Source: REEB76 sp963774895
GTDB taxonomy: Bacteria; Pseudomonadota; Gammaproteobacteria; Natronospirales; REEB76
Direction: 5' to 3'
Assembly (NCBI GenBank): GCA_963774895.1
Contig: CAVZGN010000001.1
Span: forward strand, 372,001 to 436,000
DNA: 64,000 nucleotides
Positions 1-8,544 of the stretch are shown here, piece by piece. Numbering within the stretch: position 1 is the first letter of the stretch; every line of letters starts with the position of its first letter. The notes beneath the pieces were generated by a model, which saw nothing but the letters and a program-made list of their open reading frames with translations, was not told the DNA's origin and did not search any database. The position numbers and the translations under genes were made by a program.

Positions 1-3000
1 GCCACGACGCCGCCATCAACATCATGCGTCGCATCATCCAGAGCCAGGGCGCGGAAGTGGTGCACCTGGGTCACAACCGTTCGGTGGAAGACGTGGTGCG
101 CGCCGCGCTACAGGAAGACGCGGACGCCATCGCCATCAGTTCCTACCAGGGCGGGCATATCGAATATTTCAAATACATGGTGGACATGCTGAAACAGCGG
201 CATGCCGCGCACATCCGCGTGTTCGGCGGCGGCGGCGGCACCATCACCCCGGAAGAGATCGCGGAACTGCAGAGCTACGGCGTGGAGCGCATCTACCATC
301 CCAACGACGGCATGCACATGGGCCTGGTCCAGATGATCGAGGACGTGGTGACGCGGGTGCACAAGCACCGGCTGGCGCCGGAGAAACCCGCCAGGGTCTC
401 ACCCGACGACGAGATTTCCATCGGCCGCATGCTCACCGCCATCGAAGCCGGTGTGCTGGGCGAGCCGGAGCTGGCGCGGTTGCGCAAGCAGTGGGCGCTG
501 GCCGGCAAAATGACACCAGTCGTCGGCATCACCGGCACCGGCGGCGCCGGCAAGTCCTCGGTGGTGGACGAATTGTTGCTGCGTTTCCTGCATGCCTTCC
601 CGGAGATGCGCATCGCGGTGCTGGCGGTAGACCCGACGCGCCGGCGCACCGGCGGCGCGCTGCTGGGCGACCGCATCCGCATGAATTCCCTGCGCTCTAA
701 GCGCGTGTTCATGCGCTCCATGGCCACGCGCCGCGCGCACGCCGCCACCAGCGAGATGCTGCACGACTGTATCGGCTTCCTGCGCGGCCAGGGCTACGAC
801 CTGATTCTGGTGGAGACCGCCGGCATCGGTCAGAGCGATTCCGAGATCGTGGACCTGGTGGATTTCTCGACCTACGTGATGACCAGCGACTACGGCGCCG
901 CCAGCCAGCTGGAGAAGATCGACATGCTGGATTTCGCCGAGCTGGTGGTGCTCAACAAGTTCGACCGGCGCGGCGCCGACGATGCGCTGCGCGACGTGAA
1001 GAAACAGTGGAAGCGCAACCGCACGGCCTTCAAACTGTCGGACGATCAGGTGCCGGTGTATCCCACCATCGCCAGCCAGTTCAACGATCCGGGCATTACC
1101 TGGATGTTCGTGAATTTGTGTCGCCTGCTGCGCGAGAAACTGCATCTGCCGGCAGACAAGTGGACGCCGCAGCTGGATACCAGCTTGAAGGAACCACGTG
1201 CCACGATATTGATCCCCGGCGCGCGCGTGCGTTATCTGGCGGAGATCGCCGAGCAGGGGCGCGGCATCAATGCGTCCATCGGGCAGCAGGCGGAAGCCGC
1301 TGGCCGCGCCCAGCATTACTACGAAGTGCTGCGCGACCTGGGCGATGCAAAATTGCCGAAGCCGCTCGGTTTGTATGAGTCGGATGATCTCATTTCCGTC
1401 ATACCCGCAAGGGCGGGTATCCAGTCCAAATCTAAATCACTGGATTCCGGAACCGAACCGTCCTTGATAGTTTTGCGCCAGCGCTACCAGGACGCGGTCA
1501 AATCATTATCTTCCGAAGCGCTGCATCTCTTGCGCGAATGGCCACAGCGCCTCAAGGCCATCACAGACGCGCATTACACCTACGACGTGCGCGGCAAAGC
1601 CGTCACCGGCAACAACTACACCGAATCCTTAAGCCACACCCAGATACCCAAGGTGGCGCCGCCCACCTATAGGAGCTGGGCGGATCTGTTGCGCTACCTG
1701 ATGCGCGAGAACCTGCCGGGTGCTTATCCCTACACCGCCGGCGTGTATCCCTACCGGCGCACCGGCGAAGATCCCACGCGCATGTTCGCCGGCGAAGGTA
1801 CCCCGGAACGCACCAACCGGCGCTTCCATTACCTGTCCCTCGGCCAGAAGGCCGCGCGCCTTTCGACGGCCTTCGATTCCGTGACCCTGTATGGCGAAGA
1901 CCCGGCCACGCGCCCGGACATCTACGGCAAGGTGGGCAATTCGGGCGTGAGCATCGCCACCCTGGACGGCATGAAGAAACTGTATTCCGGTTTCGACCTG
2001 TGTTCGCCGTCCACCTCCGTGTCCATGACCATCAACGGACCGGCGCCCATGATCCTGGCCATGTTCATGAACACCGCCATTGACCAGCAGGTGGAGAAAT
2101 ACCTGAAGGAGGATCCCAAGCGCTGGGCGGAAGCAGAAAAGAAGATCGCCTCTATATATAAGGATAAGCCGCGGGCTCAATACATCGGCGAGCTGCCCAA
2201 GGGCAACGACGGCTTGGGGTTGGGCTTGCTGGGTATGAGCGGCGAGGAAGTGGTGGATGCCGAGACCTACGCGCGCATCAAGGCGCACGTGCTTTCGACT
2301 GTCCGCGGCACGGTACAGGCCGACATCCTCAAAGAAGACCAGGCCCAGAACACCTGCATCTTCTCCACCGAGTTCGCGTTGCGCATGATGGGCGATATTC
2401 AGCAGTACTTCGTGGAGCACAAGGTACGTAATTTCTATTCGGTATCCATCTCCGGATACCACATCGCCGAAGCCGGCGCCAATCCCATCTCGCAACTGGC
2501 CTTCACGCTCTCCAACGGCTTCACCCTGGTGGAGTATTACCTGGCGCGCGGCATGAAAGTGGACGACTTCGCCCCCAACCTGTCGTTCTTCTTCTCCAAC
2601 GGCATGGACCCGGAATACACCGTCATCGGGCGGGTGGCGCGCCGCATCTGGGCGCGCGCCATGCGCGAGCGCTATGGTGCGAGTGCCCGCAGCCAGATGC
2701 TCAAGTACCACATCCAGACTTCCGGGCGCTCGCTGCACGCCCAGGAAATACAGTTCAACGACATCCGCACCACGTTGCAGGCGCTGTACGCATTGTTCGA
2801 CAACTGCAACTCGCTGCACACCAATGCCTACGACGAAGCCATCACCACGCCCACGGAGGAGAGCGTGCGCCGTGCAGTGGCCATCCAGCTGATCATCAAC
2901 CGCGAGCTGGGGTTGAACTTCAACGAGAACCCCTGGCAGGGCAGCTTCATCGTCGAACAGCTCACCGATCTCGTTGAAGAAGCGGTGTACAAGGAATTCG

Positions 3001-3437
3001 AGGCCATCTCCGAGCGCGGCGGCGTGCTGGGAGCCATGGACACCATGTACCAGCGCGGCAAGATCCAGGAAGAGAGCCTGTACTACGAGCAGAAGAAGCA
3101 CGATGGCTCCCTGCCGCTGATCGGCGTCAACACCTTCCTGCCGCGGGAGCACGCCGGCGACATCGTCACCAAGATCGAGCTGATCCGCTCGACCGAACAG
3201 GAAAAACGCCAGCAGATCGAGAACGTGGAGAACTACCGCGCGGCCCGCAATCCCATTGTAGGAGCGGCGGTCACCGCCGCGAATGCCGCTCCCGGCTCAC
3301 TCGCCCATCTCCAACAGACCGCCCGCGACCGCAAGAATATTTTTTCCTCGCTCATGGAAGCCGTGAAGTTCAATTCCCTGGGGCAGATCAGCCATGCGCT
3401 CTATGAGGTCGGCGGGGAATACCGAAGGAATATGTGA
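1..3437 (+). CDS. icmF: Fused B12-dependent acyl-CoA mutase (isobutyryl-CoA mutase, IcmF type), 5' end outside window
   Basis: IcmF interconverts isobutyryl-CoA and n-butyryl-CoA (some forms act on pivalyl-/isovaleryl-CoA) with adenosylcobalamin and carries its own GTPase chaperone. The window opens inside the B12-binding domain: codons from base 3 read HDAAINIMRR, whose first His matches the cobalt-ligating His of the family. Counting from the first in-window Met, a MeaB-like P-loop (GITGTGGAGKSS, about 167-178) follows, then a linker, then the mutase barrel from about residue 540 (RTGEDPTRMFAGEGTPERTN). Its C-terminus is the usual SLGQISHALYEVGGEYRRNM. Two stretches look foreign, SVIPARAGIQ near residue 460 and PIVGAAVTAANAAPG near residue 1080; both are translated palindromic repeats inserted in frame. 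Classical MCM and IcmA/IcmB are excluded by the domain order. Confidence 0.93.
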   Translation, partial: HDAAINIMRRIIQSQGAEVVHLGHNRSVEDVVRAALQEDADAIAISSYQGGHIEYFKYMVDMLKQRHAAHIRVFGGGGGTITPEEIAELQSYGVERIYHPNDGMHMGLVQMIEDVVTRVHKHRLAPEKPARVSPDDEISIGRMLTAIEAGVLGEPELARLRKQWALAGKMTPVVGITGTGGAGKSSVVDELLLRFLHAFPEMRIAVLAVDPTRRRTGGALLGDRIRMNSLRSKRVFMRSMATRRAHAATSEMLHDCIGFLRGQGYDLILVETAGIGQSDSEIVDLVDFSTYVMTSDYGAASQLEKIDMLDFAELVVLNKFDRRGADDALRDVKKQWKRNRTAFKLSDDQVPVYPTIASQFNDPGITWMFVNLCRLLREKLHLPADKWTPQLDTSLKEPRATILIPGARVRYLAEIAEQGRGINASIGQQAEAAGRAQHYYEVLRDLGDAKLPKPLGLYESDDLISVIPARAGIQSKSKSLDSGTEPSLIVLRQRYQDAVKSLSSEALHLLREWPQRLKAITDAHYTYDVRGKAVTGNNYTESLSHTQIPKVAPPTYRSWADLLRYLMRENLPGAYPYTAGVYPYRRTGEDPTRMFAGEGTPERTNRRFHYLSLGQKAARLSTAFDSVTLYGEDPATRPDIYGKVGNSGVSIATLDGMKKLYSGFDLCSPSTSVSMTINGPAPMILAMFMNTAIDQQVEKYLKEDPKRWAEAEKKIASIYKDKPRAQYIGELPKGNDGLGLGLLGMSGEEVVDAETYARIKAHVLSTVRGTVQADILKEDQAQNTCIFSTEFALRMMGDIQQYFVEHKVRNFYSVSISGYHIAEAGANPISQLAFTLSNGFTLVEYYLARGMKVDDFAPNLSFFFSNGMDPEYTVIGRVARRIWARAMRERYGASARSQMLKYHIQTSGRSLHAQEIQFNDIRTTLQALYALFDNCNSLHTNAYDEAITTPTEESVRRAVAIQLIINRELGLNFNENPWQGSFIVEQLTDLVEEAVYKEFEAISERGGVLGAMDTMYQRGKIQEESLYYEQKKHDGSLPLIGVNTFLPREHAGDIVTKIELIRSTEQEKRQQIENVENYRAARNPIVGAAVTAANAAPGSLAHLQQTARDRKNIFSSLMEAVKFNSLGQISHALYEVGGEYRRNM
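1394..1454. repeat. Palindromic repeat element inserted in frame in icmF
   Basis: The unit has a hairpin at 1401-1420 (ATACCCGC, loop, GCGGGTAT) followed by an inverted CCAGT...ACTGG-ATTCC pair. This is the layout of the small intergenic repeats common in gammaproteobacteria, often mistranslated as 'PARAGIQ' peptides. Here it lies inside icmF, between the GTPase and mutase domains, and keeps the frame open. Exact ends are judged by eye. Confidence 0.75.
3257..3293. repeat. Second palindromic repeat (GTAGGAGCGGC type) inside icmF
   Basis: The sequence begins TGTAGGAGCGGCGG. GGAGCGGC at 3261-3268 pairs perfectly with GCCGCTCC at 3285-3292, and an inner GCGGCGGT/ACCGCCGC pair forms a second palindrome. 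It resembles the 'GTAGGAGCGGC' repeats of pseudomonads and xanthomonads. It is translated in frame as part of PIVGAAVTAANAAPG just before the conserved IcmF C-terminal helix. Confidence 0.7.
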
Positions 3438-3599
3438 TAAAAACCGATCTTCTGGTCCCGGGCTTTGTTAAAAAACGCTGGCGCAATCCTCATGTACTAC
3501 TTTGTACACTCCGGTTATGCCGTCATTTTTGCCTAGCCAGTGAGCCAAAATCTCTGGCTTTTATCTCGCCTTTTCTTAACAGCGGAGCGATAAAGAGGT

Positions 3600-4115
3600 A
3601 TGGCCTTTAACGTGCATGAGATTTTTGCCGCCTTGGATAAAACACAGGTGCGCTACGTGGTCGTAGGCGGCTTGGCGGTCATATTGCACGGCCACATCCG
3701 CTTAACCCAGGACCTAGATCTGGTGATTGATCTGGATCCGGCGAACTGCAGGAGGGCGTTGGAATCCCTTGAGGGCATCGGTCTCAAACCGCGACTTCCT
3801 GTTGTTATGCAGGATTTTGCCGATCCCGCCAAGCGCGAGGATTGGTACAGGAACAAGCATATGCTGGTTTTCCAGCTCTGGGACCCCAAGAACGCCCAGC
3901 GATCCATAGATGTTTTCGTGCGCGAGCCGGTGAATTTCGGGGACTTGTGGCGCGACTCAGTCGTCAAGGTCTATGATGGTGTGCCGATCAGGATAGCCAG
4001 TATTTCCCATATGATAGCGATGAAGATCGGCACGCATCGCGTACGCGACCAGGACGACATCGAGAAGTTGCGGGAAATACAGCGCCAGATGTCCGACAGT
4101 GAAGGTAAAGCCTAG
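3600..4115 (+). CDS. Nucleotidyltransferase-fold protein (AbiEii/MNT-like)
   Basis: 171 aa. The N-terminus has the nucleotidyltransferase signature VVGGLAVILHGHIRLTQDLD (about residues 21-40): the Gly-Gly turn, then two Asp of the DxD metal site (D38, D40). Such stand-alone domains include toxins or antitoxins that transfer NMP groups to tRNA or protein, and this size and motif spacing fit the broad AbiEii/MNT group. The stop codon shares one base with the GTG start of the next gene, so the two are probably translationally coupled. They sit between icmF and a decayed copy of the icmF tail, suggesting an acquired cassette. The target is unknown, and a toxin role is inference. Confidence 0.75.
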   Translation: MAFNVHEIFAALDKTQVRYVVVGGLAVILHGHIRLTQDLDLVIDLDPANCRRALESLEGIGLKPRLPVVMQDFADPAKREDWYRNKHMLVFQLWDPKNAQRSIDVFVREPVNFGDLWRDSVVKVYDGVPIRIASISHMIAMKIGTHRVRDQDDIEKLREIQRQMSDSEGKA

Positions 4116-4318
4116 TGGAAGCTGAACGCCAATACGATCTGAGGTGTACGTTCGAAGATGCGGAGCGCAACCATCTATTGGATGGTATCCGCATGAGCAC
4201 TGACGACAAGATTCACATGTTTGAGAGCATGCTGGATTTCGCCTGGCGCGCGGGAGCGATCAAGCAATTGCGAGAATCAGCTCCCGCGGGTAATAAGGCT
4301 GAACAGCGGGAAGCATAA
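4115..4318 (+). CDS. Small partner protein of the nucleotidyltransferase
   Basis: 67 aa from a GTG that overlaps the preceding stop (TAGTG). It is charged and predicted helical, with a C-terminal segment FESMLDFAWRAGAIKQL. Small proteins with such a 'xxxFAxxAGAL' ending often follow AbiEii/MNT-type nucleotidyltransferase genes, which supports it being real. No catalytic motif is visible. It may be the antitoxin or a structural partner; the function is not established. Confidence 0.6.
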   Translation: MEAERQYDLRCTFEDAERNHLLDGIRMSTDDKIHMFESMLDFAWRAGAIKQLRESAPAGNKAEQREA

Positions 4319-4345
4319 ACCGCTGGCGTATCCCGGGAGCCGACA

Positions 4346-4615
4346 ATGATTAAATTGACCAGCGCCGAATATAAAAAAGATTACAAGATACTGCTGCGTT
4401 TCTCCGACGACAGTTGGGGTGTGTACGATTTCGCCCACACTGTGAAGGCAGGTACGCGCGTGACCGCGCCGCTTACCAACCCAAAATTATTTCAGCATTT
4501 CTTCATAGAATTGGGGGCGCTCGCCTGGCCCAACGGCTTTGACCTGAGCGCCGGCTCGTTGCACAAAAGCCTGGATGTTCAGGGATTGCTGCATCACGTC
4601 ACAGCGGCGGCTTAG
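4346..4615 (+). CDS. DUF2442 family protein
   Basis: 89 aa. The pattern YKKDYKILLRFSDDSWGVYD, then PLTNPKLFQHFFIELGALAWPNGFDL, matches the DUF2442 fold, which ends in a WPNG(A/F)D-type motif. DUF2442 genes are often next to DUF4160 genes in putative toxin-antitoxin pairs and may bind DNA; no DUF4160 partner is seen here. It follows the nucleotidyltransferase pair by 27 bases and may share its transcript. Function is unproven. Confidence 0.8.
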   Translation: MIKLTSAEYKKDYKILLRFSDDSWGVYDFAHTVKAGTRVTAPLTNPKLFQHFFIELGALAWPNGFDLSAGSLHKSLDVQGLLHHVTAAA

Positions 4616-4826
4616 CCGGGATCGTACTGCTTGTCCCTCGCCCGCTGGGCGACCGTCACGAAAGACGGAAGTCCCGGAAACGCAGGAGCAGTTTCCGGGA
4701 ATAGGGGCAAGTGGAGAGGGTAAACGATCTTTCTTCTACCCATTGGCGGGAGACGACTGCATGGATGCAGGAGGTAGGGCAACGCATGGAGCGGTTGCCG
4801 AGGGTTGGGGTGAGGGGGCATATCCA

Positions 4827-4971
4827 GGCTCACTCGCCCACCTCCAGCAAACCGCACGCGACCGCAAGAACAACGTCTCAAGCTTGATTTAAGAGGTGAA
4901 GCACAACTCTCTAGGGCAGATCAGTCATGCGCGGTACGAAGTGGGTGAGGAATAAGGAATATGTAATTAAA
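4827..4971 (+). pseudogene. Decayed second copy of the icmF 3' end
   Basis: This segment aligns along its length with icmF 3294-3441. It encodes GSLAHLQQTARDRKN in one frame before a stop near 4890, then keeps recognisable nucleotide similarity (GGGCAGATCAG-CATGCGC, then GGAATATGT). The similarity starts exactly where the second repeat inside icmF ends (3293). The gene-less stretch 4616-5021 otherwise holds only low-complexity GGTTGGGGTGAGGGGG-type repeat sequence upstream of this remnant. It is a direct repeat flanking the nucleotidyltransferase/DUF2442 cassette. Confidence 0.8.
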
Positions 4972-5021
4972 AATTGACTTTGGTAAGCAGGACATTTAAT
5001 TGGTGTGGAAGGAGGATGAAG

Positions 5022-5483
5022 ATGAAGAAAATCGGATTGCTTCTTCTATCAGGGATGACACTGCTATTGATTGCCGGAATGGTGTTTGCGGATAATCTCA
5101 ACAATCCTCCATGGCCGTATTTCCTGGACGATCAACCGATCAATGACTCCGGCTCCAGAATTGATCTGCCAAGTTGCTGGCAGTATGTCTATGCCGCTCC
5201 TAAACAGCCGCATGGCCCGGGGATGTATTTCGGGCAGGAATTGCAGTTGGATTACGTCCCATGGGTGAATTGCGCAAGCCCCAGAGCGGTGCTCAGGTGG
5301 CCGGATCCCCGCGTACCTGTACCCGTGCAGTGGCAGACCCTTCCGCGCGTCAGCGATGATTTTTCCAGTCTCGAACTGTATTGCACTCCCACAGGCAAGG
5401 AATATTTAACACCATTGAAAGAAGTTGATCGCGGGCCACTGTATCAATGCCAACTGAATGAGACAGAAGAAGTTGGCCGCTGA
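5022..5483 (+). CDS. Exported protein of unknown function
   Basis: About 153 aa. The start at 5022 follows a strong GGAAGGAGG at 5007-5015 with normal spacing; an in-frame ATG at 5016 abuts the Shine-Dalgarno sequence and is less likely. The N-terminus MKKIGLLLLSGMTLLLIAG... is a signal peptide ending near VFA. The mature part has several Cys (SCWQY, VNCAS, LYCTP, YQCQL), consistent with disulfides in the periplasm. I do not recognise a family. The next gene starts 2 bases after the stop, so they form an operon. Confidence 0.65.
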   Translation: MKKIGLLLLSGMTLLLIAGMVFADNLNNPPWPYFLDDQPINDSGSRIDLPSCWQYVYAAPKQPHGPGMYFGQELQLDYVPWVNCASPRAVLRWPDPRVPVPVQWQTLPRVSDDFSSLELYCTPTGKEYLTPLKEVDRGPLYQCQLNETEEVGR

Positions 5484-5484
5484 T

Positions 5485-5934
5485 ATGAATATTAAAGCAA
5501 GCTCTAAACGATTTAACCAGGTTTGCATGCTTGGCGCATTACTGATATCGGTAATATTTACCCTGGTTTCTGGATGCGGCGGAGGGGGTGGGGGTGGCTG
5601 CACGAACCTCCCGGACACACAGACCCTTAAGACTGTAATTAGTGGCCTATACATTATAGACAGTGGGAATTCAAATGCAGACGATGAGATCGAGATTGAT
5701 ACGCGGACTTTAGCAGTCACTCTGAATGCCGGTTCATATATAGTCAATGCGGGTAACGGGGCTTGCTTCGGTTCCGTTAGCTGGCCGGGCGGAGGGCAGA
5801 CGGATACCATAACGGCGGTTGTAGGCGACACTTATATTGTGAAATTTGCCGACGGTACCTTCATGCTTTTTCAAATAACATCAGACAATAACAACGGTAT
5901 GGTGATTATGGTCGCGGATGCGACGCAGATGTGA
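5485..5934 (+). CDS. Putative lipoprotein with poly-glycine linker
   Basis: About 149 aa from ATG 5485; an in-frame ATG at 5458 would overlap the previous gene. A signal peptide ends in the lipobox LVSGC, and the Cys is followed by seven Gly, a common flexible tether of gammaproteobacterial lipoproteins. No Asp follows the Cys, so outer-membrane sorting is expected. The rest (VISGLYIIDSGNSNADDEIE...) looks beta-rich and ends near VMVADATQM. No family is recognised. It is paired with the exported protein just upstream. Confidence 0.65.
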   Translation: MNIKASSKRFNQVCMLGALLISVIFTLVSGCGGGGGGGCTNLPDTQTLKTVISGLYIIDSGNSNADDEIEIDTRTLAVTLNAGSYIVNAGNGACFGSVSWPGGGQTDTITAVVGDTYIVKFADGTFMLFQITSDNNNGMVIMVADATQM

Positions 5935-6072
5935 ATCTGTGTCTTTTATAAAAATATATATATCTTCTAGGTTATAGGAAGTGAGTTATGTGTATTGAGG
6001 GTGATATAAACGGGCTCTCGTAAAATGCCACGAGAGCAAGATTCCGATAATATCCAATTGGGGAGATTCAAA

Positions 6073-6510
6073 ATGGACAAGCAGATCATGGTTTCGGAAG
6101 AGATGCTGGGCGCTCTCAGGTCGACCCGGCCGTGGGTGATGTTTCTCGCCATCCTCGGGTTCGTGGTCCTCGCATTTATGATATTAGGTTCGCTTTTCTT
6201 AATCGTCGTTGGTAACGTGATGACCCATCAAGCCAATATGCCGGCATTCTTTGGGCCGGGTATTGGAGTTGTTGAGCTGTTACTGGCATTGGTCTACCTC
6301 TTTCCCTGCCTTTACCTGTTACGTTATGGCATCGCCATCGGGAATATCCCGGGCTCCGGGCAAGACGCCATGGAACAAGCGTTAAAACAGCAGAAATCCT
6401 TCTGGAAGTTCATGGGGATACTCATGATCATTTTGCTCGCGCTCTATGTACTCATCTTCATTGGCGCGATTGCGTTTGGGGTTATGTTTGGGGTAAGTCA
6501 TCATCCGTGA
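6073..6510 (+). CDS. Four-helix membrane protein (DUF5362-like)
   Basis: About 145 aa from ATG 6073, preceded by GGGGAGA; the frame stays open to an upstream ATG at 6025. A short cytoplasmic N-terminus (MDKQIMVSEEMLGALRSTRPW) leads into four hydrophobic helices in two pairs, split by a polar stretch containing MEQALKQQKSFWKFMG. The 'ML..L..TRPW..F...L' opening and overall plan match small DUF5362-type membrane proteins, whose function is unknown. A terminator follows at 6549. Confidence 0.65.
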   Translation: MDKQIMVSEEMLGALRSTRPWVMFLAILGFVVLAFMILGSLFLIVVGNVMTHQANMPAFFGPGIGVVELLLALVYLFPCLYLLRYGIAIGNIPGSGQDAMEQALKQQKSFWKFMGILMIILLALYVLIFIGAIAFGVMFGVSHHP

Positions 6511-6548
6511 TGTTGATTTAGATATGGCAATGTGGTGAAAGAATGATG

Positions 6549-6570
6549 AAAAAGGGTAGCGTCCCTTTTT
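6549..6570 (+). terminator. Rho-independent terminator
   Basis: AAAAAGGG, loop TAGCGT, then CCCTTTTT, shortly after the membrane-protein gene ending at 6510. The stem is short but the T-tract is clear. It marks the boundary with the AT-rich block that follows. Confidence 0.6.
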
Positions 6571-6610
6571 ACCGCCCCCTTTTACTGAACTGCAAGTCCA
6601 TCATTAAGGC

Positions 6611-8542
6611 ATGCTCGAGGGCAAGATAGTGCCGAGTCTGAACGTAACAAATGAGCGCATGGAGAGCACCTATCGTCGAATAGTGAGCGACGTTATGTGC
6701 GCTAAGCGTGCGCTCTCTCTCGAAATGGTTGCGCGCGTGCAAGCCGTGCTTGGAAAAACGGAAGGCTCGGCGAAATCCGTAATTCTGTGCGCCGTTGAGC
6801 AAAATAATGAATATAGAAAGCGAGTCGAGAAGTGGATAGTTGATAGCACAAGAATAAGATTGTGGCCACTTAAACGCTTTATAGGAAAACTACGCAATGG
6901 GCCTAGCAAATTATTTCTTATGGGATTTTGGATTGATCATTATTACGCTACAAGGTCACACATATTAACGAAGTATGCCTATGATGATTTCGAAAATGAA
7001 GATGGCGCTGCTCCTGCTTACGGGGTAATTAGTATTGAACCGGGCTTTCCCGATAGCAATCGCTATCTGAATGATGGTGAGGTTGATTACCGGAAGCTCG
7101 GAGAATTAGTGGCAGACTGGGAATCAGAACATCGGAAGATCGGCATCTTTATTCGTAATTCAACCACTTATTTTATACGCGGAGATGACCGGCAGGCAAT
7201 TAGTAACGCTTTGCATGATCTTCAGCGACAGATAAATAACACCGATGAGGTAGCCGTCATTCACCGCGATGGAAAACCAATCTTCATTAGATTTAACGTG
7301 CGCTATGCGGTGGGCGGAACTATAGAGGAAGCGGACGATACCTGCTTCAATCGTTCATTGCACGCGCCGATCCCTGTGACCACTACCGCGCAGCTTGACA
7401 CGGATGTGCAAGGATCTCCGACTCACCACACGAAACCATCCCGTGAACGGCCGGAACACTCGGGCCGTAAACTGCTCCGTACAACGAAAGCAGCGCTTGT
7501 GGCGCTATTACCTGACCCATTGCTTTCTATGGTTCAGAAAGTTTTCCTTCCGATCAAAAGCACCGGCCTGCGCCGTGCGTGGCACAGACAACGAACTAAG
7601 GTTGGGCATCTCTTGGCCAAGGCCAATCTGCTAATCCTGATGCCGCACTGGTTCTTGATTCCGGAAGTATTGGTGCCCGGAAATATGGTTCGGTTATCCA
7701 ATCAAGATGAGCCTAGCAACGACCGGTACAAATGCATGGCGGAGTTTCATGCAATAAGTAGGAAAGAACAATTTGCTTATAGGCGGGTTTACAGACGCAA
7801 AAAAGAACCTGAATTTGCAATGGCAACTAATCTCCTCAACCGTGCACGCTATGAGTGGGAGTCCAATGAAAGGCTCTTCGAACATGCTTCAAAAGTCCGC
7901 AAGGCGTTCTTTAAGAATATTGATGACGTCAATAAGTTTAATTTTATGGAAGCGGTTGACAACATCACAGACGTCTCAAGCTTTAAGATCACGGCTGGAC
8001 AGGTTGCTGATCTTACACACCTCGCCAATTTCTACCGCGGGCTATTCAAGTACATGACCGCGATTGAGCAGGCATTTGGGCTTGCTGTTAATTACCACCG
8101 CAACCGTTTTCCGGCCATCTGGGCAAACCCGTATGCCGTGCAGAAATGGATTTCAGAGAATATGGATGTTTTGCAGTTCGACGGCGTTGAAAGCACTGGA
8201 ATGCAACTACAGACGCGATGCTTCAACTTTCAATTGATAGTTCAGCTGCTCGATGCCGGCTTTACGCCGTACGATTTCAACCCCGAGAATTTCATTCGTG
8301 CCCGCTGGGGATATCACAACCGGCTGGCATGGCTCGCTTATGCCCTACAACGGCTTGAACATTATCAGCTTGTTAAGCGCGGGCAAACTGAATCAACGCT
8401 CAGATTTGAAATCAAAACGAAGACCTTTGGCACGATCTCAGGCTTGTTCTCGCGCGATATGCAGCGGCTTATCTTCAACTATTATGCGAAGGAAGATTAT
8501 CTGCCTGGTTCTAGCATTACCCTGTTGGTACCGGAGATATAG
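6611..8542 (+). CDS. Large orphan protein of unknown function (643 aa)
   Basis: 643 aa from ATG 6611, with AAGG five bases upstream. I recognise no domain. Visible features are a basic N-terminal third (residues about 1-110), a middle part with strand-like segments (YGVISIEPGF, KIGIFIRNSTTYFI, EVAVIHRDGKPIFIRFN), a low-complexity Thr/His/Arg-rich stretch near 255-300, and a helical C-terminal half rich in Tyr, Phe and Arg. There is no signal peptide. Base composition is clearly more AT-rich than the flanking core genes, suggesting transfer. It stands alone on its transcript except for a doubtful short ORF after it. It could be a defence or phage-derived protein, but no motif shows this. Confidence 0.7.
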   Translation: MLEGKIVPSLNVTNERMESTYRRIVSDVMCAKRALSLEMVARVQAVLGKTEGSAKSVILCAVEQNNEYRKRVEKWIVDSTRIRLWPLKRFIGKLRNGPSKLFLMGFWIDHYYATRSHILTKYAYDDFENEDGAAPAYGVISIEPGFPDSNRYLNDGEVDYRKLGELVADWESEHRKIGIFIRNSTTYFIRGDDRQAISNALHDLQRQINNTDEVAVIHRDGKPIFIRFNVRYAVGGTIEEADDTCFNRSLHAPIPVTTTAQLDTDVQGSPTHHTKPSRERPEHSGRKLLRTTKAALVALLPDPLLSMVQKVFLPIKSTGLRRAWHRQRTKVGHLLAKANLLILMPHWFLIPEVLVPGNMVRLSNQDEPSNDRYKCMAEFHAISRKEQFAYRRVYRRKKEPEFAMATNLLNRARYEWESNERLFEHASKVRKAFFKNIDDVNKFNFMEAVDNITDVSSFKITAGQVADLTHLANFYRGLFKYMTAIEQAFGLAVNYHRNRFPAIWANPYAVQKWISENMDVLQFDGVESTGMQLQTRCFNFQLIVQLLDAGFTPYDFNPENFIRARWGYHNRLAWLAYALQRLEHYQLVKRGQTESTLRFEIKTKTFGTISGLFSRDMQRLIFNYYAKEDYLPGSSITLLVPEI

Positions 8543-8544
8543 CT

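Noticed and set aside
1629..3152. 507-codon open frame on the minus strand inside icmF
   Set aside because: Antisense shadow of a GC-rich gene; product is His/Gln/Val-rich with no family features, while the + strand codes for a clear mutase.
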